A stretch of 16,054 bases of DNA, taken from positions 1-16,054 of the forward strand of contig JAZNVV010000060.1 in the NCBI GenBank assembly GCA_045593005.1, written 5' to 3'. Below, piece after piece: positions 1 through 6,429 of this stretch. The notes below the pieces were generated by a model that had not been told where the DNA came from, ran no database searches, and saw nothing but the letters and a program-made list of their open reading frames with translations. The stretch comes from UBA11475 sp045593005. Its GTDB lineage: Bacteria > Bacillota > Clostridia > Christensenellales > Borkfalkiaceae. The position numbers and the translations under genes were made by a program. Positions within the stretch are counted from its first letter, which is position 1, and the number at the start of each line of letters is the position of its first letter.

Positions 1-462
1 AACCATCAATCAAAATTTTACTTGCTTATTCAATTTGTGCCCGTTACTATTATTGCAATATTTGGATACGTTTACGTTTTAAGAATAAGAAAAAACAAAA
101 ATTTATATCCATACGTATACGACTGTTTGATAAATATAGAAGGTAACGCATATAAAACAAGTGGCTTTGTAGATACTGGCAATCAAGCGTATTATAGAGA
201 AACTCCTATAATTTTTTGCAACAAAAATTTATCTAAAAAAATTGAAATGGATTTAAATAAGGTGGTAACGTATTCGTCAAACATAACCACGATGGCTGGA
301 AGTTGTGATATAAAAATCATAAAAGACGTAAATCTTTTGATATATTATGACAAGGACAAACATATACATAAAAACGTAGTATTAGGGTTAACTAACAGAA
401 AACTTAAATACGATATATTTCTTAATCCTGACGTAATTAATGGAGGGCGAAATGCTGGATAA
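1..462 (+). CDS. spoIIGA: Sporulation sigma-E processing peptidase SpoIIGA, C-terminal part
   Basis: The reading frame is open from base 1, so the 5' end lies outside the window. SpoIIGA is a membrane aspartic protease of the mother cell that cleaves the pro-sequence of sigma-E after a signal from the forespore. The visible part holds one hydrophobic segment (about bases 22-85, probably the last membrane helix), a basic stretch (RIRKNKN), then the soluble protease domain. The catalytic motif FVDTGN is present, with the Asp codon at 172-174; an aspartic protease DTG followed by N is the hallmark of this family. The stop overlaps the start of sigE by 11 bp, the usual translationally coupled spoIIG arrangement. 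Identity rests on the motif plus the neighbour and is firm; the N-terminal membrane domain cannot be judged. Confidence 0.93.
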   Translation, partial: NHQSKFYLLIQFVPVTIIAIFGYVYVLRIRKNKNLYPYVYDCLINIEGNAYKTSGFVDTGNQAYYRETPIIFCNKNLSKKIEMDLNKVVTYSSNITTMAGSCDIKIIKDVNLLIYYDKDKHIHKNVVLGLTNRKLKYDIFLNPDVINGGRNAG

Positions 463-1162
463 TTTAATAAAAAAAGTAAAAGACATATTCGTTAATTTAA
501 TATATGGAGATAATTCATTTGATTACGTTGGGACTAACGAAGCTTTGCCAGAGCCTTTTTCGCCGGAGGAAGAAAGTGAAATGCTTTTGCGTTTGTCAGA
601 GGGGGACGAAACGGTCAAAGATAGTTTAGTTGAACATAATTTAAGATTAGTCGTTTATATAGCACGCAAATTTGAAAATACAGGCGTCGATTTGGACGAC
701 CTTATTTCTATAGGGGCAATAGGATTAATAAAGGCAGTTCGTTCGTTTAATATTGATAAGAAGATTAAACTTGCAACTTATGCTTCACGCTGTATTGAAA
801 ACGAAATATTAATGCATTTACGAAGAACGGCAAAGTTAAAAGCAGAAGTGTCTTTTGACGAGCCTTTATCAGCCGACTATGAGGGAAATGAATTGCTTTT
901 ATCCGACGTAATGGGAACTGATGAAGATATAGTTTACAAAAATTTAGAGGAAAAGCAAGAGAGAGCATCTTTGCGAAAGGCTATTGAAAAATTGCCGACA
1001 AGAGAAAAAAACATTATTGAATTAAGATATGGGTTAGGTAATTATGACGAATTAACCCAGCGTGAAGTTGCAGATATTTTAGGTATATCACAAAGCTATA
1101 TTTCAAGGTTAGAAAAGAAAATATTAGGTAAACTAAAAAAAGAAATGTCAAAATATGTATAA
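452..1162 (+). CDS. sigE: RNA polymerase sporulation sigma factor sigma-E (pro-form)
   Basis: Mother-cell sigma factor that directs early engulfment-stage transcription. The protein has 236 residues from ATG 452, close to the usual length of about 239. I chose 452 over the upstream ATG at 440 because GGAGG (442-446) is correctly spaced from 452 and would overlap codons of the longer form. Residues 1 to about 25 form the amphipathic pro-sequence (MLDNLIKKVKDIFVNLIYG) that SpoIIGA removes. The YVGTNEALPEP junction, region 2 (NLRLVVYIARKFENTG, DLISIGAIGLIKAV, KLATYASRCIENEILM) and region 4 (REKNIIELRYGL, GISQSYISRLEKK) all match sigma-E closely. It is co-transcribed with spoIIGA, whose promoter is upstream of the window, and is followed by a strong terminator that separates it from sigG. 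Confidence 0.97.
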   Translation: MLDNLIKKVKDIFVNLIYGDNSFDYVGTNEALPEPFSPEEESEMLLRLSEGDETVKDSLVEHNLRLVVYIARKFENTGVDLDDLISIGAIGLIKAVRSFNIDKKIKLATYASRCIENEILMHLRRTAKLKAEVSFDEPLSADYEGNELLLSDVMGTDEDIVYKNLEEKQERASLRKAIEKLPTREKNIIELRYGLGNYDELTQREVADILGISQSYISRLEKKILGKLKKEMSKYV

Positions 1163-1188
1163 AAAAAGTCCCTTAAGGGACTTTTTTA
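1162..1188 (+). terminator. Intrinsic terminator after sigE
   Basis: A perfect palindrome (GTCCCTTAAGGGAC at 1168-1181) is flanked by A and T tracts and followed by TTTTTT. It ends the spoIIGA-sigE transcript and insulates sigG. The A-tract on the other side would allow action on both strands. Confidence 0.9.
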
Positions 1189-1205
1189 TTTGATAAAACT
1201 TCTAT

Positions 1206-1234
1206 GTATAAATTTCCAAAATTTACCGATAATA
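1206..1234 (+). promoter_or_regulatory. Possible sigma-F/sigma-G type promoter of sigG
   Basis: GTATA (1206-1210), 17 bp, then GATAATA (1228-1234) resembles the forespore sigma consensus (G-ATA at -35, nATnnTA at -10) and sits 24 bp ahead of the sigG start. sigG is classically transcribed by sigma-F and sigma-G, so the location fits. The motif is short and degenerate in AT-rich DNA, so this is tentative. Confidence 0.4.
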
Positions 1235-1257
1235 CTTATGTATACATAGGAGGGGTT

Positions 1258-2028
1258 ATGAGTAGAAAAGTAGTTATATGTGGTATAAACACAGCGTTAC
1301 TTCCTACGCTTACAGCAAAAGAACAGTCTGAATTATTAATAAAGATAACACAAGGTGATAAAAAGGCGAGGGAAGATTTTGTTATCGCAAATATAAAGTT
1401 AGTTTTATCAATAGTAAAACGCTTTTATGCTAAAAAAGTAAACGTTGACGATATTTTTCAAGCAGGTTGTCTTGGACTTATTAAAGCGATTGACAATTTT
1501 GACGTATCGTTAAACGTTAGATTTTCAACCTATGCAGTGCCTATGATTATAGGTGAAATTAAAAGATTTTTACGTGACGTTAATTCGTTAAGAATTCCAC
1601 GTAGCATCAGAGATACTGCTTATCAAGCTTTAAAAGTACGTGAGGAAATTGAAACAAATTCAGAAGAGGCAACTGTCGATAAAATTGCTGAACGCATGGG
1701 GATTGCCGTTTCTGAAGTAACTTATGCACTTGATTCGATTGCTGATACAGTTTCTTTATATGAACCTGTCTATAATAACGACGGAGATACTCTTTTACTA
1801 ATGGACCAAATTGCTGACGAAAAAAATTCTGAAGAAGAATCGCTTAATAAAATAGGTCTAAATAGAGCGATTAGTTGCTTACCAGAACGTGAACGACAAA
1901 TTGTTCTTTTAAGATATTACGTTGGGAAAACGCAGACGGAAATTTCGCAAGAAGTCGGCATTTCACAAGCGCAAGTTTCACGCTTGGAAAAAAACGCGCT
2001 AAAAACCATGAAATCTTTTCTTGCTTAA
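1258..2028 (+). CDS. sigG: RNA polymerase sporulation sigma factor sigma-G
   Basis: Late forespore sigma factor that switches on genes for small acid-soluble proteins, germination and spore maturation. The ATG at 1258 is preceded by AGGAGGGG (1249-1256) and yields the family N-terminus MSRKVVICGINTALLP; the ATG at 1204 would add 18 atypical residues. The protein has 256 residues. Region 2 (NIKLVLSIVKRFY, VDDIFQAGCLGLIKAIDNFD, FSTYAVPMIIGEIKRFLRD) and region 4 (LPERERQIVLLRYYVGKTQTEISQEVGISQAQVSRLEK) are intact. The PMIIGEI(K/R)R(F/Y)LRD stretch distinguishes the sigma-F/G group, and the opening (SRKVVICG) indicates sigma-G over sigma-F. It follows sigE with about 95 bp holding a terminator, so it has its own promoter. 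No typical terminator follows before the next gene. Confidence 0.96.
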   Translation: MSRKVVICGINTALLPTLTAKEQSELLIKITQGDKKAREDFVIANIKLVLSIVKRFYAKKVNVDDIFQAGCLGLIKAIDNFDVSLNVRFSTYAVPMIIGEIKRFLRDVNSLRIPRSIRDTAYQALKVREEIETNSEEATVDKIAERMGIAVSEVTYALDSIADTVSLYEPVYNNDGDTLLLMDQIADEKNSEEESLNKIGLNRAISCLPERERQIVLLRYYVGKTQTEISQEVGISQAQVSRLEKNALKTMKSFLA

Positions 2029-2104
2029 ATAATTTTCTTGATTAAATAACATAAATTTAAGTAAGCGACATATATTATATTGATTAAATGTATAAGGCGC
2101 TTAT

Positions 2105-2431
2105 ATGAATTTAAGTTTTAAAGAATTGAGCAAAAGAGAAGTAATAAACGTGACGGACGGTAAATGTCTTGGGCATATAATTGACCTGACGTTGGATTTT
2201 CCCAAAGGTATAATGACAGGTATAACCGTTCCGTCAAAAAAATCTATCTTTAACTTTTTAGGATTTTACGACAGAATTTTTATCGAGGTGTATAAGATAA
2301 AAAAAATAGGAACGGACGTCATTTTAGTTGATCTTAACGCTGTTCCTATTAAACCACCGTGTAAACCTTGTAATCCTTGTGATAATAAGGAATTTGATAG
2401 AAATTGTTTTCAAGACGTAGAATTCGAATAA
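2105..2431 (+). CDS. YlmC/YmxH-family small PRC-barrel sporulation protein
   Basis: A 108-residue protein with a PRC-barrel-like fold in the first 80 residues: MNLSFKELSKREVINVTDGKCLGHIIDL is the typical opening of the YlmC/YmxH family, followed by beta-strands (GIMTGITVP, RIFIEVYKIKKIGTDVILV). Clostridial genomes often carry this small protein directly after sigG, and members are linked to sporulation, but the molecular role is unknown. The C-terminal tail (residues 83-102) is unusual: Pro- and Cys-rich, with CKPCNPC and a fourth Cys further on, suggesting metal binding or disulfides. No signal peptide or membrane segment. The ribosome binding site (AAGGCG) is weak. A clear terminator follows at once. 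Confidence 0.8.
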   Translation: MNLSFKELSKREVINVTDGKCLGHIIDLTLDFPKGIMTGITVPSKKSIFNFLGFYDRIFIEVYKIKKIGTDVILVDLNAVPIKPPCKPCNPCDNKEFDRNCFQDVEFE

Positions 2432-2435
2432 GGTA

Positions 2436-2470
2436 AAAACTGCTTGCAAAAATTTGCAGGCAGTATTTTT
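2436..2470 (+). terminator. Intrinsic terminator after the YlmC-like gene
   Basis: ACTGCTTGCAAA (2439-2450) pairs with TTTGCAGGCAGT (2453-2464), with one G-U pair, and is followed by ATTTTT. It begins a few bases after the stop codon. Confidence 0.85.
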
Positions 2471-2528
2471 ACGTTATAAAATATTTAAATATCGCTAAAA
2501 ATTATAAACATTAATTTTAAAATGGGTA

Positions 2529-2557
2529 TTGAAAAAATCATTTTTGTAATGTATAAT
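2529..2557 (+). promoter_or_regulatory. Sigma-A promoter of the EF-G-like gene
   Basis: TTGAAA (2529-2534), 17-bp spacer, TATAAT (2552-2557). The leader to the ATG at 2628 would be about 65 nt. Confidence 0.75.
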
Positions 2558-2627
2558 AGGTATAGATTGTTCAAAAAAGGACAAGTTGCGTTTATTATTT
2601 ATAGATTCAAGGGGGACACATTTTATT

Positions 2628-4694
2628 ATGAAATTTAACGCAAAAGATATCCGAAATATAGCCATTATCGGACACAGTGGCGAAGGTAAAACTTCTCTTG
2701 CAGAGGCTATGCTTTTTAACGGTGGTTCTATTGATAGATTAGGTAAAACGGACGCTGGTAACACCGTAATGGACTTTGACGAGCAGGAAATTGCTAGAAA
2801 AATGTCTATTTCACTTTCTACTGCTTATACCGTTTGGAACGATACTAAAATTAATATCGTTGACGTTCCAGGCTTTTTTGATTTTGAGGCTGAAACAGAA
2901 CAAGCAATGCGTGCTGTAGGTTCGGCAATTTTAGTTGCTGACGCTAACGGCACGGTTAGTATCGGTGCTGAAAAGGCTATTGATTACTGCATTAAAAATA
3001 AAATACCTCTTATTCTTTTTGTTAATGGTATTGATAAAGAAAATGCTGATTACGTTAAAACTGTTGAGGCTTTCCAAACAATGTATGGTAGAAAAATTGC
3101 TACTATGCACAATCCTATCATTCGCGATGGCAAAATGAAAGGTTACGTAAGTATTGTATCTTCAAAAGCATACGAATTTTCACCAGGGGGTAGACAACAG
3201 GTTGAAATTCCTGCAGATATGGTTGACGTATGTAACGATATTAAAGCAGGTCTTATGGAAGCCGCTGCTGAATCTGATGAAGTATTATTAGATAAATTCT
3301 TCTCTGAAGGTGAACTTTCTAACGACGATATTATTGAAGGTGTAAAAATAGGTATTAAGAGTTGTGACGTTATTCCAGTTCTTGGTGGCTCTGCTACTCA
3401 AAACATGGGCGTTATTAATTTGCTTAATGAAATTGTAGAATTAATGCCATCTGCTCTTAAAAAGAATAAAGTTGATGCTAAAAAGGTTGGCTCTGACGAT
3501 TACGCTGACGTTTCTTATAACGCAAACGCTCCGTTTGCTGCCCAAGTATTTAAGACGATAGTTGATCCATTTGTAGGTAAACTTAACTATATTCGTGTTT
3601 TTGGTGGTACACTTAAGAGTGGTATGACCGTATATAATTCAACAACGGGTGAAAAGGAAAGAATTAACCAAATTTATATTCTTAAAGGCAAAAAGCAAGA
3701 AGCCGTTGACGAATTATCAGCAGGCGATATCGGCGCTGTTAATAAACTTAACAATACGAATACAAGCGATACGCTTTGTGATGAATCTAACAAGATAATT
3801 TTCTCTAAAATTTCAGTTCCAAAGCCTATGCTTTCTATGGCAATTTATTCTACTTCAAGTGGTGATGAGGATAAAATTTTCCAAGGCTTAAATAGACTTT
3901 CAGAGGAAGACCTTTCGTTTGTTGTAGAAAAAGATAACGACACGGGCGAAATGCTTTTACGTGGTCAAGGCGAAACGCAACTTGACGTTATTTCTAAAAA
4001 ATTAAAAACAAAATTCGGTTGCGACATTTTACTTAAAAAACCAAAAATTGCTTATAAAGAAACAATTCGTGGCGTAGCAGAAGCCGAAGGTAAGCATAAA
4101 AAGCAATCCGGTGGCGCAGGTCAGTTCGGCGTAGTTAATATTAAGTTCGAATCGGGTGCGGCTGACGGTGAATTTGAATTTGTTGATGCCGTTGTAGGTG
4201 GCGCTGTTCCACGTAACTTTATTCCAGCAGTTGAAAAGGGCTTAAAAGAAGCTATTAAACACGGCGTTTTAGCAGGATATCCACTTATCGACTTAAAGGC
4301 GACGTTATTTGACGGCAAATATCACCCTGTTGACAGTAAAGAAGTTGCTTTCGTTTCTGCAGCAAAACTTGCTTATGAAGAAGCGCTTCCTAAAGCAAAA
4401 CCTTGTATTTTAGAGCCTATTTATCTTGTTAGGATTTCAGTTCCTGATAGCTATACGGGCGATATTTTAGGCGATATGAATAAGCGTAGAGGTAGAATTT
4501 TAGGTATGGATACGGTTGATGGCAAACAGGTCATCACAGCCGAAGCTCCTCTTGACGAAATGACCAAGTATTGTACTGATTTAAGAAGTATGACGCAGGG
4601 TAGAGGTCGTTTTGAAATGGAATTTGTAAGATATGAAGAAGTTCCTGTAAACGTTCAAGAAAAAATTGTTAAAGAAGCAAAAAACAATAATTAA
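2628..4694 (+). CDS. Elongation factor G paralogue (EFG-II type translational GTPase)
   Basis: A 688-residue translational GTPase with full EF-G layout: G domain, domain II (about 290-385), and C-terminal domains ending in GRGRFEMEF. ATG 2628 follows AGGGGGA (2610-2616). The P-loop is GHSGEGKT (15-22) where canonical EF-G has GHIDAGKT; G3 is DVPG (79-82); G4 reads NGID (133-136) where NKxD is normal. The domain IV tip region (KHKKQSGGAGQFG) and the GGAVPRNFIPAVEKG segment are EF-G-like. The P-loop and G3 changes are those of the second EF-G class found in many Bacillota and Thermus, whose role is not settled (it is not the main translocase). There are no str-operon neighbours (rpsL, rpsG, tuf), which also argues for a paralogue. 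It is followed by a hairpin and a sugar kinase gene, perhaps co-transcribed. Confidence 0.88.
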   Translation: MKFNAKDIRNIAIIGHSGEGKTSLAEAMLFNGGSIDRLGKTDAGNTVMDFDEQEIARKMSISLSTAYTVWNDTKINIVDVPGFFDFEAETEQAMRAVGSAILVADANGTVSIGAEKAIDYCIKNKIPLILFVNGIDKENADYVKTVEAFQTMYGRKIATMHNPIIRDGKMKGYVSIVSSKAYEFSPGGRQQVEIPADMVDVCNDIKAGLMEAAAESDEVLLDKFFSEGELSNDDIIEGVKIGIKSCDVIPVLGGSATQNMGVINLLNEIVELMPSALKKNKVDAKKVGSDDYADVSYNANAPFAAQVFKTIVDPFVGKLNYIRVFGGTLKSGMTVYNSTTGEKERINQIYILKGKKQEAVDELSAGDIGAVNKLNNTNTSDTLCDESNKIIFSKISVPKPMLSMAIYSTSSGDEDKIFQGLNRLSEEDLSFVVEKDNDTGEMLLRGQGETQLDVISKKLKTKFGCDILLKKPKIAYKETIRGVAEAEGKHKKQSGGAGQFGVVNIKFESGAADGEFEFVDAVVGGAVPRNFIPAVEKGLKEAIKHGVLAGYPLIDLKATLFDGKYHPVDSKEVAFVSAAKLAYEEALPKAKPCILEPIYLVRISVPDSYTGDILGDMNKRRGRILGMDTVDGKQVITAEAPLDEMTKYCTDLRSMTQGRGRFEMEFVRYEEVPVNVQEKIVKEAKNNN

Positions 4695-4707
4695 TATTAA
4701 GTAAAAT

Positions 4708-4742
4708 TATAGTCTCAACGGTTTTGCGCTGTTGAGACTATA
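4708..4742 (+). repeat. 12-bp inverted repeat (hairpin) between the EF-G-like and pfkB genes
   Basis: TATAGTCTCAAC (4708-4719) and GTTGAGACTATA (4731-4742) are perfect inverted repeats with an 11-base loop. No T-tract follows; the pfkB ribosome binding site (GGAG, 4747-4750) begins 4 bases later. It could be a weak terminator, an mRNA 3'-end stabiliser, or an operator for the kinase gene. Confidence 0.8.
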
Positions 4743-4757
4743 TAATGGAGAAATAAA

Positions 4758-5687
4758 ATGATTTTAGAAATTTGTCCTAATCCTAGTAGAGATTGCACTT
4801 TGGAGTTGGACAGCCTTAACGTTGGTAGGCTTAACCGAATTAGAAACAAGGTGGAAACTTATTCCGGCAAAGCGCTTAACGTTGCAATAGGTGTTAGTCG
4901 TTTAGGAGGAAGCAGTTTTGTTACTGGATTTATGTTTGAAAACGGTGCAAAACAGTTTGAAGAACGTTTAAAAAACGAAAACGTTAGATATCAATTTGTC
5001 TATAATAAAGGTAGCGTTAGAGTTAATTATAAAATTATTGATAACCGTTCTATGCTCACAGAACTTAACGATAAAGGCGACGAAGTTTCTAGAGAAAAGC
5101 AGTTGCAACTAATTTCAACTATAAAAGATTTATCAAGACTTGCAAATATCGTTGTTATGAACGGTAGTTTACCAAAGGGTGTTGATAGTTCTTTTTATGG
5201 AGAAGTTTTATCCGTTATTCCTGAAGGCGTAAAAATTATCGTTGATACTGAAAAAGATAATCTTAAAAGCGCAATGACTAGGGAATTATATCTTATAAAA
5301 CCTAATCTTACCGAACTTGAAGATATTGCTGGCGTAAAACTTTATACTAAAAAAGAAATTATTAACGCTGCAAACAAGTTGGTTGAGCAGGGTGTAAAAA
5401 ACGTTTTAGTATCACTTGGTGCTGACGGCGCAATAATAACAAACGGAAAAGAGGCATATTACTGCAAGAGTGTAAACGTAGCTGTAAATTCAACTGTTGG
5501 CGCAGGTGACAGTATGGTTGCAGCAGCCGCCGTTCAAATAGAAAAAGGCGCATCTATACAAGAAATTTTACGTTGCGCTGTTTCGTCTGGTACGGCGTCG
5601 ATTACAACACCAGGTACAAATCTTTTTTATAAAGACAAGTATGAAGAAATTTATAATAGCATAACTGTTGAAAAAATTAATATTTAA
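4758..5687 (+). CDS. PfkB-family sugar-phosphate kinase, 1-phosphofructokinase/tagatose-6-phosphate kinase type
   Basis: A 309-residue cytosolic kinase, the usual length for FruK/LacC proteins. ATG 4758 has GGAG 7 bases upstream. The N-terminus (CPNPSRDCTLELDSLNVGRLNR) and SGKALNVAIGVSRLGG (36-51) match the hexose-phosphate kinase branch of the ribokinase superfamily, although GKALNVA replaces the more usual GKG-NVA. NGSLPKGV (135-142), IKPNLTELE (180-188) and the catalytic signature VGAGDS (247-252, catalytic Asp 251) are present. Such enzymes phosphorylate fructose-1-phosphate or tagatose-6-phosphate. No PTS transporter or regulator lies beside it, so the substrate cannot be fixed. It has no clear promoter of its own and may be read from the EF-G-like gene. 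Confidence 0.85.
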   Translation: MILEICPNPSRDCTLELDSLNVGRLNRIRNKVETYSGKALNVAIGVSRLGGSSFVTGFMFENGAKQFEERLKNENVRYQFVYNKGSVRVNYKIIDNRSMLTELNDKGDEVSREKQLQLISTIKDLSRLANIVVMNGSLPKGVDSSFYGEVLSVIPEGVKIIVDTEKDNLKSAMTRELYLIKPNLTELEDIAGVKLYTKKEIINAANKLVEQGVKNVLVSLGADGAIITNGKEAYYCKSVNVAVNSTVGAGDSMVAAAAVQIEKGASIQEILRCAVSSGTASITTPGTNLFYKDKYEEIYNSITVEKINI

Positions 5688-5696
5688 GTTACGATT

Positions 5697-5724
5697 AAAA
5701 GGGCGATTTTTTCGCTCTTTTTTT
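5697..5724 (+). terminator. Intrinsic terminator after pfkB-family gene
   Basis: AAAAGGGCGA pairs with TCGCTCTTTT (one G-U pair) around a T-rich loop and is followed by a long T-tract. Confidence 0.85.
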
Positions 5725-5757
5725 CAAGTAAAATATAAAAAATATATAAATTTTTGT

Positions 5758-5786
5758 TTGATATTTTAAAAATAAAATGTTATAAT
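5758..5786 (+). promoter_or_regulatory. Sigma-A promoter of the tRNA-Pro/tRNA-Ser unit
   Basis: TTGATA (5758-5763), 17 bp, TATAAT (5781-5786), with extended -10 TG at 5778-5779. It ends 19 bp before tRNA-Pro. Confidence 0.85.
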
Positions 5787-5805
5787 ACAACAGCATTCGG
5801 ATTTT

Positions 5806-5881
5806 CGGGGTGTAGCGCAGTTGGTAGCGCGCTTGGTTCGGGACCAAGAGGTCGCAAGTTCAAATCTTGTCACTCCGACCA
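5806..5881 (+). tRNA. tRNA-Pro, anticodon CGG
   Basis: A 76-nt cloverleaf with encoded CCA. The acceptor stem CGGGGTG (5806-5812) pairs with CACTCCG (5871-5877) with one G-U. The anticodon arm is CTTGG-TTCGGGA-CCAAG, giving anticodon CGG, which reads Pro codon CCG. The T arm GTTCAAATC is standard. A CGG-specific tRNA-Pro in an AT-rich genome implies a second tRNA-Pro elsewhere. Confidence 0.96.
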
Positions 5882-5895
5882 AAATAATTTAATAC

Positions 5896-5984
5896 GGAGA
5901 GGTGTCAGAGTGGTTGAATGAGCACGATTGGAAATCGTGTTTACCCGAAAGGTAACGCAGGTTCAAATCCTGTCCTCTCCGCCA
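5896..5984 (+). tRNA. tRNA-Ser, anticodon GGA
   Basis: An 89-nt class II tRNA with encoded CCA. The acceptor stem GGAGAGG (5896-5902) pairs with CCTCTCC (5974-5980); the anticodon arm CACGA-TTGGAAA-TCGTG gives anticodon GGA (Ser codons TCC/TCT); a long variable arm (about TTACCCGAAAGGTAAC) is present. It is co-transcribed with tRNA-Pro 14 bp upstream. Its last bases recur at 8138-8149, suggesting use as an integration site. Confidence 0.97.
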
Positions 5985-5986
5985 GT
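5975..5986 (+). repeat. Direct repeat copy 1 (possible att site) at tRNA-Ser 3' end
   Basis: CTCTCCGCCAGT spans the end of the acceptor stem, the CCA and two further bases. An identical 12-mer lies at 8138-8149, about 2.16 kb downstream. tRNA 3' ends are classic targets of site-specific integration. Confidence 0.5.
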
Positions 5987-5989
5987 CGT

Positions 5990-6027
5990 AACCTAATCCG
6001 AACTCAAATCGGGTTAGGTTATTTTTT
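5990..6027 (+). terminator. Intrinsic terminator after tRNA-Ser
   Basis: AACCTAATCCGA (5990-6001) pairs with TCGGGTTAGGTT (6009-6020), one G-U pair, followed by ATTTTTT. Confidence 0.9.
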
Positions 6028-6076
6028 ACTAGAAAATTTTAAAAGTAAGAAAATTTTTTTAGTTTTGCTTAAAAAT

Positions 6077-6105
6077 TTGATATTTTTATGCTTTTGTGAT
6101 ATAAT
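6077..6105 (+). promoter_or_regulatory. Strong sigma-A promoter with no recognised gene
   Basis: TTGATA (6077-6082), 17 bp, TATAAT (6100-6105), extended -10 TG at 6097-6098. The expected start is about 6112. The only translated-looking ORF downstream has 12 codons. Confidence 0.8.
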
Positions 6106-6144
6106 AAGTGTAGCCTTTAGGCAAATCTATTTTTTGGAGGCATT

Positions 6145-6183
6145 ATGTTAACAAAAATTTTGATTTTGCCTGTGCTTGAATGA
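6145..6183 (+). CDS. 12-codon ORF with perfect ribosome binding site (leader peptide or gene remnant)
   Basis: GGAGG (6136-6140) is followed 4 bases later by ATG and the peptide MLTKILILPVLE, then TGA. Seven of its twelve residues are Leu, Ile or Val. The strong promoter and ribosome binding site argue it is translated. The same frame shows a plausible but stop-interrupted continuation downstream, so it may be the start of a decayed gene. No branched-chain amino acid genes are nearby to support an attenuation role. Confidence 0.4.
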   Translation: MLTKILILPVLE

Positions 6184-6385
6184 AATAAAGTGAAACGAAA
6201 GGCATAAAAGTGCAGAACCTACACTGCAAAGTTCACTTTCATTTTATAGAAGTATGGTGCAATACATATATTTAATGATTGGTTCGACAGAGAAGTCGTC
6301 AAAAACGCACCGACAAACAAAGTCGTTAAAAATATCACTAATTATTAAGTTGCAAAATGATTCAGGCAACAAATGTTGGCAAAAG

Positions 6386-6417
6386 AGAGTTCGATATTGC
6401 ATAAGAACTCTTTTTTT
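6386..6417 (+). terminator. Intrinsic terminator of the orphan transcript
   Basis: AGAGTTC (6386-6392) pairs with GAACTCT (6405-6411) and a T-tract follows to 6417. A wider inverted repeat GGCAAAAGA (6378-6386) / TCTTTTGCC (6421-6429) encloses it. Confidence 0.75.
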
Positions 6418-6429
6418 GTATCTTTTGCC

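Larger units (their letters stand above)
6112..6417 (+). ncRNA. Candidate orphan transcript of about 300 nt, unknown function
   Basis: The span is bounded by the promoter at 6077-6105 and the terminator at 6386-6417. Several local helices can be drawn: AGGCAAATC (6119-6127) with GATTTTGCCT (6162-6171), which encloses the ribosome binding site of the 12-codon ORF; AAAGTGAA (6187-6194) with TTCACTTT (6232-6239); TGCAG (6211-6215) with CTGCA (6224-6228); GGTGC (6256-6260) with GCACC (6307-6311); and two CGAC...GTCG mini-hairpins (6285-6298 and 6311-6325). I do not recognise it: it lacks tmRNA, RNase P, SRP or T-box signatures. It could be a small RNA, a leader whose gene was lost, or a decayed gene. 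Confidence 0.45.

Noticed and set aside
5918..6151. 77-codon plus-strand open frame
   Set aside because: It runs through tRNA-Ser and its terminator and has no ribosome binding site.
6145..6183. Branched-chain amino acid attenuator
   Set aside because: The peptide is Leu/Ile/Val-rich, but no ilv/leu genes follow, codons are not clustered repeats, and the terminator is about 200 bases away; kept only as a possibility in the findings.
6112..6417. tmRNA (TTCGACAGAG at 6283-6292 recalls the conserved tmRNA 5' region)
   Set aside because: There is no GGGG acceptor start, no tag reading frame ending in an ALAA-type peptide, and no CCA end.
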